DNA of 33,044 bases, from positions 1-33,044 of the forward strand of contig PKDL01000329.1 in the NCBI GenBank assembly GCA_002863065.1. The letters are read 5' to 3'. The stretch is from Pseudomonadota bacterium. GTDB taxonomy: Bacteria > Myxococcota_A > UBA9042 > GCA-2863065. The position numbers and the translations under genes are program-made. The first letter of the stretch is position 1. Each line of letters opens with the position of its first letter. The notes under the pieces are model-generated. The model searched no databases, had not been told where the DNA came from, and worked only from the letters and a program-made list of their open reading frames with translations. This document shows, piece by piece, positions 28,407-33,044 of the stretch.

Positions 28407-31202
28407 CTAACCTCCTGTTTGTCGACGCGGTTTCCATAATTCAACGACCGCGGGCATAAGAATAAGTGTTGCAAGAGCTGCTACCAGCAATGTCACGGCG
28501 GTCAAGATTCCGAAGTTACTCATCGGAACGAGACTTGCTGCCGCCAGTACGATAAAGCCAGCGGTGATCTCTACCGCATTAATGATAATGGCGCGTCCGG
28601 TGGTCCGCATGGCATCGTCGGCCCCTGTCTCGCGGTAGCGCCAGAGAAAGTGAATCGCGTAGTCGATGCCTACTCCGAGTGCGATCGAGGCGAGCATTGA
28701 GCTACCGATATCTAGCGGAAAGCGCGATGGGAACATACCCATCAGCCCGAAGGTGACCAACAGCGTGAGGCCGGTTGGAATCATCCCGAGAATGCCCGCC
28801 AGTGGACTGCGGAATAATAAAACGAGAAGTAGGAAGACCAGAGGCAGACTCGTAGCGAGACTCTTGACTTGGTTGTTGTGTACCGATTGCGTCATCGCTT
28901 CCTGTACCACCGGATATCCACTGACGGTCACTTTCAGTGGGGCCCCTATAGAGTTATTCCAATCGGCATCAATGGCCCAATTTGGTGCCAGTACATCATG
29001 GACGATTGCAGAGACCCGATACTTCACTGCTTCTTCTAGGCCATCCCCCAGTAGTGTCAGAATATCGCGGACGATTGGGGTGGCAGCGCTCGTATCCGTA
29101 AGCTTTGCTAGTGCGCGATATAGATAGGATACGCTTTTGTCGAAGGCCTCGGGTTCTTCGAGTTCCTCCGGGTCTGCAATCGATGTAAGTCGGGTTTTGA
29201 ACTGCTTGCGCGTAAATCGACCAGCTTCCATATCTGCGGACAACAAGTCGGAAAACGCCTGGAGATCGGTATCCTTACGGACGAAAATCATTTCGTCTTC
29301 ACCGATTTCTAAGTCTATTATTTTGGCAATCTTGGGTTTGATTTCGGCGATATCAATAGTAGTGCCGGCTGCGTCGAGGATACCTATCAAACTTGGTTTT
29401 AATGCCTCCGGAGCAGATGATCTCAACAGGATCCGCTCCGCAGCGTCGTCAATGACCTTCGCTCGTAGTTCCGTATTCGTGGACTCTACGGTGGTGACCG
29501 TCTCTGGCACAGATGTGGATGCGAGGGCTCTTACTTCTTCAGTCACCCGCTTTACGACCGATGTGTCGAACTTGCCTAGGGCGATTTGTAATAACGCACC
29601 CTTCCAATTTTTGTCGATTAGTAGGCTTACGGCAGGGTCACTCATCTGCCCAAGGTACCCGTGATATTTTATACCTTTCGTCGTTGTCGCCAGGCGACGT
29701 TCGCCGGAGAAGGCTGCGTTGATGATAGCGAGGACGTTAGTAATGGATTCGACTCTTGTAACGCCATTAACCGCTTGGATACGATCCTCGAATGCCGCAA
29801 CTTGCCGCAGGATGGACGGATCCGTCATATCGCCTTCGACCAGCACCTGCAGGAATACGGATCCACTAAATTTATCGGTCAGAAAGTTATCCGCCTGTGC
29901 GGGCGCGGAGTCCGATTCGAAGAATGATCCGATATCCATTCGGGTCTCTATCAACGGTAGCTTCGATCCAAACAGTAGGCCAATACTCACGAGTAAGACT
30001 AAAACAAGACCGCGTCTACGCCTTGCTCCCGCACCGGTGGCTACTAAGGCGTCGTCTATTAGCTTGGTGAGTCGGGATGAGCGGGTGCCCTGAATCGGAT
30101 AGCGGTAGAGAAAAGACGGGATGACGAAGAGCGCAAGGATGACGCATATGCCGGTGCCCATTGCCATCTGCCACCCGAATTCGCGCATGGGTGAAAGATC
30201 CATTACCAAAAATGAAAGAAATCCAGCCATCGTTGTGAGTCCAGCCACGAGTACTGGCCAGCCCACGGTTCGCAGCGTGCCTTCTACAGTGGGCTGATGG
30301 TCTAGGTAGCACACGAGCAGATGAACCGCATAGGCCGAACCCAATGCGACTAGTACCACTGGCAAAGACGTCGAAACGAGCGTGAGTGGAAATCCTGTCC
30401 ACGCCATGATCCCCAGAGTCCAGAGGATACCGATGCCGACAGAGCCCAGACCGAGCATCGCGGCTCGGAAGGAACCCAGGGATAGGAAGATCAGTAGCAC
30501 GATGATTCCAGCAACCCAGGGAGCCAAACGTTTCAAATCATCTTGCGAGCCTGTGGCGGCTGCCTCAGCAATGAAGGGAGCGCCTCCAAAATGTAGAGAT
30601 ATATCCTCCGGTCTCGTAAGGCTTTTAGCTGCTTTACGTACGGATTGAGCCGCACTCGTGGTCGAGATCCGTTGTCCATCGACTTCGTCATAGATCTGCA
30701 CGACGAGTAGCGTGGATGTAGCGTCTTTCGATACGACTGAGCCCACGAGGTAATCCAGGGTTATAATACCGTCTTGGACGCGTTTGAGCGCATCGGAGTC
30801 AGTCGGTATTTCAGATGGTACCAACGCTCGATGTACCGATTCGCCGACTTCACCTGCTTGAGCGACTTCAGCGTCCACCACCGCCAGCTCGGTCATCGCG
30901 GTGACGTGCGCAACCACATTGAGCGCTTTCAGGCTTGTTGCTAGCTTTCGCACATATGCCAAATTCTCAGCTGTATACAGGTGTGTCGCCTCGACTCCGA
31001 CGAGAGCGACGTTGATTGCACCGAACTGTCTCACAATTTTGTTGAAGCGCTGCACTTCTGGGTCATCTGTCGGTAAAAATCGCACGACGTCATCGTCATA
31101 GCCAAGCTGCATCAAAGGTAGAGCGGTAGCGAAAGACACCAGGATGGTGGCAATGAGAATCGCCCCACTGTGTTGCTGAATAAATCTGGCCAGAATCTGC
31201 AC
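28407..31202 (-). CDS. RND/MMPL-family transporter
   Basis: MMPL blocks LPVVLVALGSAYAVHLLVCYLDH and SSMLASIALGVGIDYAIHFLWRY; five bases upstream of the LolA-like gene. Confidence 0.88.
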   Translation of the reverse strand: MQILARFIQQHSGAILIATILVSFATALPLMQLGYDDDVVRFLPTDDPEVQRFNKIVRQFGAINVALVGVEATHLYTAENLAYVRKLATSLKALNVVAHVTAMTELAVVDAEVAQAGEVGESVHRALVPSEIPTDSDALKRVQDGIITLDYLVGSVVSKDATSTLLVVQIYDEVDGQRISTTSAAQSVRKAAKSLTRPEDISLHFGGAPFIAEAAATGSQDDLKRLAPWVAGIIVLLIFLSLGSFRAAMLGLGSVGIGILWTLGIMAWTGFPLTLVSTSLPVVLVALGSAYAVHLLVCYLDHQPTVEGTLRTVGWPVLVAGLTTMAGFLSFLVMDLSPMREFGWQMAMGTGICVILALFVIPSFLYRYPIQGTRSSRLTKLIDDALVATGAGARRRRGLVLVLLVSIGLLFGSKLPLIETRMDIGSFFESDSAPAQADNFLTDKFSGSVFLQVLVEGDMTDPSILRQVAAFEDRIQAVNGVTRVESITNVLAIINAAFSGERRLATTTKGIKYHGYLGQMSDPAVSLLIDKNWKGALLQIALGKFDTSVVKRVTEEVRALASTSVPETVTTVESTNTELRAKVIDDAAERILLRSSAPEALKPSLIGILDAAGTTIDIAEIKPKIAKIIDLEIGEDEMIFVRKDTDLQAFSDLLSADMEAGRFTRKQFKTRLTSIADPEELEEPEAFDKSVSYLYRALAKLTDTSAATPIVRDILTLLGDGLEEAVKYRVSAIVHDVLAPNWAIDADWNNSIGAPLKVTVSGYPVVQEAMTQSVHNNQVKSLATSLPLVFLLLVLLFRSPLAGILGMIPTGLTLLVTFGLMGMFPSRFPLDIGSSMLASIALGVGIDYAIHFLWRYRETGADDAMRTTGRAIIINAVEITAGFIVLAAASLVPMSNFGILTAVTLLVAALATLILMPAVVELWKPRRQTGG

Positions 31203-31336
31203 GGGCGCAAACTATGCACCAGACGCGGCATGGAAGAAAGTCAGTGAAGCAGGTTCTTGCATCATCCCGTCCATCACATGCATCGAGATGACAGATGATT
31301 TCAGGTTTAAAACCGCGCATAGCAGGAACTTGACCG

Positions 31337-32416
31337 ATGCTGTTCGCGGCCCGAACATACCGGTTCCCGAGCATCGGTAGGTATTTTGAGGTATTTCCCT
31401 TGCAGCTGTCCCCATTGACCAAGAAGCAGCGTCTCGTAAAGCAGACTTATTTTGCTTCGGTCTCAACCGGATGGCGCATAGCACTACATCGCTATATTCC
31501 ACCACGGGGACCTTTACCGGGGCAGGTACCGGTGCTGTTGTGCCATGGTCTTGGAGCCAATCGGTTCAATATGGATGCGCCTGGTCGAAAGTCACTTGCA
31601 AAGTATCTGTGCAGACTGGGTTTTGACTGTTGGGTGATCGAATTACGTGGCGCCGGCATGTCGACGCGACGCGGTTTTAGACAGCGGTTTCAATACGATT
31701 GGCGCTTTGAGGACCATGTACTGGAAGATGTACCCGCAGCGCTACGACTGATTAGAGACCAAACGGGCCATGAACAAGTGCATTGGGTAGGTCATAGTAT
31801 GGGCGGTATGGTCGCTTATGCGTACGCTATGCTCGTGGGCTCACATCGGCTGCGTAGTTTGGTTGCCATTGCCAGTCCTACCTTTTCCCACGCTGCTCAC
31901 CCTCTCATCGATCTTGTGACTCCTATTGGACGAAAGTTGAGGCATTTCCCGAAGGTTCCATACGGTGGTCCGAGCTTCTTGCTGGCACCAGTCATGCCTC
32001 TATTCAAGGAGACATTGGGTCGCATATTGGGTAATCCGCGAAATCTCGATACGGTCGAAATGATGCGGCTCATCTCACTCGCACCGACGGACTTGCCGGG
32101 CACGTTATTAGCGCAGTTTTCCGAGTGGTACGAAGGACGTCGGTTTGAGAGTTCTGAAGTCAACATGAAGTATTACGATGAGCTCGAACGAATCGATATT
32201 CCGACGTACTTATTGGCTGGATATGTGGACCGACTATCCCCACCTAATGATGTGTCCGACGTATTCAAGCGCATTGGTGCCGAAGACAAAAAACTACAGC
32301 TGTTCGGTAAATTGACTGGTTGTCGGTATGACTACGGCCACATCGATCTCGTACTCGGTAAATGGGCGGATGAAGAAGTATTTCCGCATATCCATAACTG
32401 GCTGACATCGCACTAA
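31337..32416 (+). CDS. Alpha/beta-fold hydrolase
   Basis: VLLCHGLGANRFNMD oxyanion region, nucleophile elbow GHSMGG, C-terminal DYGHIDLVLG with catalytic-like His. Confidence 0.85.
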   Translation: MLFAARTYRFPSIGRYFEVFPLQLSPLTKKQRLVKQTYFASVSTGWRIALHRYIPPRGPLPGQVPVLLCHGLGANRFNMDAPGRKSLAKYLCRLGFDCWVIELRGAGMSTRRGFRQRFQYDWRFEDHVLEDVPAALRLIRDQTGHEQVHWVGHSMGGMVAYAYAMLVGSHRLRSLVAIASPTFSHAAHPLIDLVTPIGRKLRHFPKVPYGGPSFLLAPVMPLFKETLGRILGNPRNLDTVEMMRLISLAPTDLPGTLLAQFSEWYEGRRFESSEVNMKYYDELERIDIPTYLLAGYVDRLSPPNDVSDVFKRIGAEDKKLQLFGKLTGCRYDYGHIDLVLGKWADEEVFPHIHNWLTSH

Positions 32417-32505
32417 GTATCGTCACTAACGCACCAAAATAGCTTGAGGTGTCGGGTGCCGCCTTCTATCGTCATCTAAAGGCCCTCTATTCGGATAAAG
32501 GCGGT

Positions 32506-33044
32506 ATGAAGTTGCACCGGTGTGTTTCTATTCTTGTATCGATTGTTTTGGCAGCCGCATGTTCTCATGCCGATGATTCCAACAACAACTCACCCGTTGC
32601 CTCTATTACGATTCCGACTGGCGTGACTCACGCTGGTTTACTGCTAGCCGTGACCGATATCGACGCCATATGGCGCACTGGTAATGCGGGTCAGCTAGGT
32701 GCCAGCATAGTGGTGACCATCGACGATAAGGTCCTAGGTCCTCAAGAATATCGATTGTTGACTGATGGAGATACGATTCGGGTCGAGTCGAGCGACCCGA
32801 TCGGCGCGAGCTATGGCCTCTATCACATCGCTTGGGACCTTGGCGCACGCTGGTATCATCCCGAAGAGGTACATATCCCCGACGAGGTACACATGCTTCG
32901 TGCGTATCTTGGCGAAGTTCACGGTCCATCTTTTCAGCAGCGTGGATTCCACGAGCATACTCAGCATCCGACGGTTTGGAGTGACTTCTATATGCGGCCG
33001 AACGAACCTGGCTACAGAGAAAAGATCTCCAATTACCTCAAGTG
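32506..33044 (+). CDS. Partial lipoprotein, N-terminus resembling carbohydrate-active enzyme N-terminal domains (DUF4838/alpha-glucuronidase-like)
   Basis: ATG at 32506 preceded by AAAGGCGG. Signal plus lipobox VLAAACS; open to the end of the window. Motif GASYGLYHIAWDLGARWYHPEEVHIPDEV. Absent from the supplied ORF track because it has no stop. Confidence 0.65.
   Translation, partial: MKLHRCVSILVSIVLAAACSHADDSNNNSPVASITIPTGVTHAGLLLAVTDIDAIWRTGNAGQLGASIVVTIDDKVLGPQEYRLLTDGDTIRVESSDPIGASYGLYHIAWDLGARWYHPEEVHIPDEVHMLRAYLGEVHGPSFQQRGFHEHTQHPTVWSDFYMRPNEPGYREKISNYLK

Noticed and set aside
1-33044. tRNA, rRNA, CRISPR arrays, transposases or integrases
   Set aside because: No cloverleaf-like, rRNA-like, regularly spaced repeat or DDE/tyrosine recombinase signals were recognised by eye; a tRNAscan/Infernal run would be needed to exclude small RNAs.

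Overview
The window is about 33 kb of a Gram-negative-type chromosome. From roughly 1.36 to 31.2 kb, essentially every supported gene is on the minus strand. In the minus-strand reading direction the blocks are: (1) a lipid/lipoprotein-trafficking-like locus with three full-length RND/MMPL transporters, a LolA-fold 'outer membrane lipoprotein-sorting' protein and an outer-membrane beta-barrel protein; (2) a secreted PhnD-like binding protein coupled by ATGA overlap to an uncharacterised, probably helical protein; (3) a tightly coupled cassette of two BrxD/DUF2791-like P-loop ATPases and a short Lhr/BrxHI-like superfamily-2 helicase, with no PglX/PglZ/BrxC visible; (4) a truncated Ser/Thr kinase remnant; (5) a contracted division and cell wall (dcw) cluster, mraZ-ftsL-TPR lipoprotein-ftsI(PASTA)-murE-murF-ftsW-ftsQ-ftsA-ftsZ, preceded by well-formed MraZ boxes and lacking rsmH, mraY, murD, murG, murC, murB and ddl. 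Plus-strand genes at the edges are a TPR protein C-terminus, a cyclophilin, an alpha/beta hydrolase and a partial lipoprotein that runs off the window and is missing from the ORF track. The strongest candidate for an undescribed system is the ATPase-ATPase-helicase cassette with its upstream partner gene (14415-19550). I saw no tRNA, rRNA, CRISPR array or transposase. Assignments come from reading motifs by eye; no database search was run.
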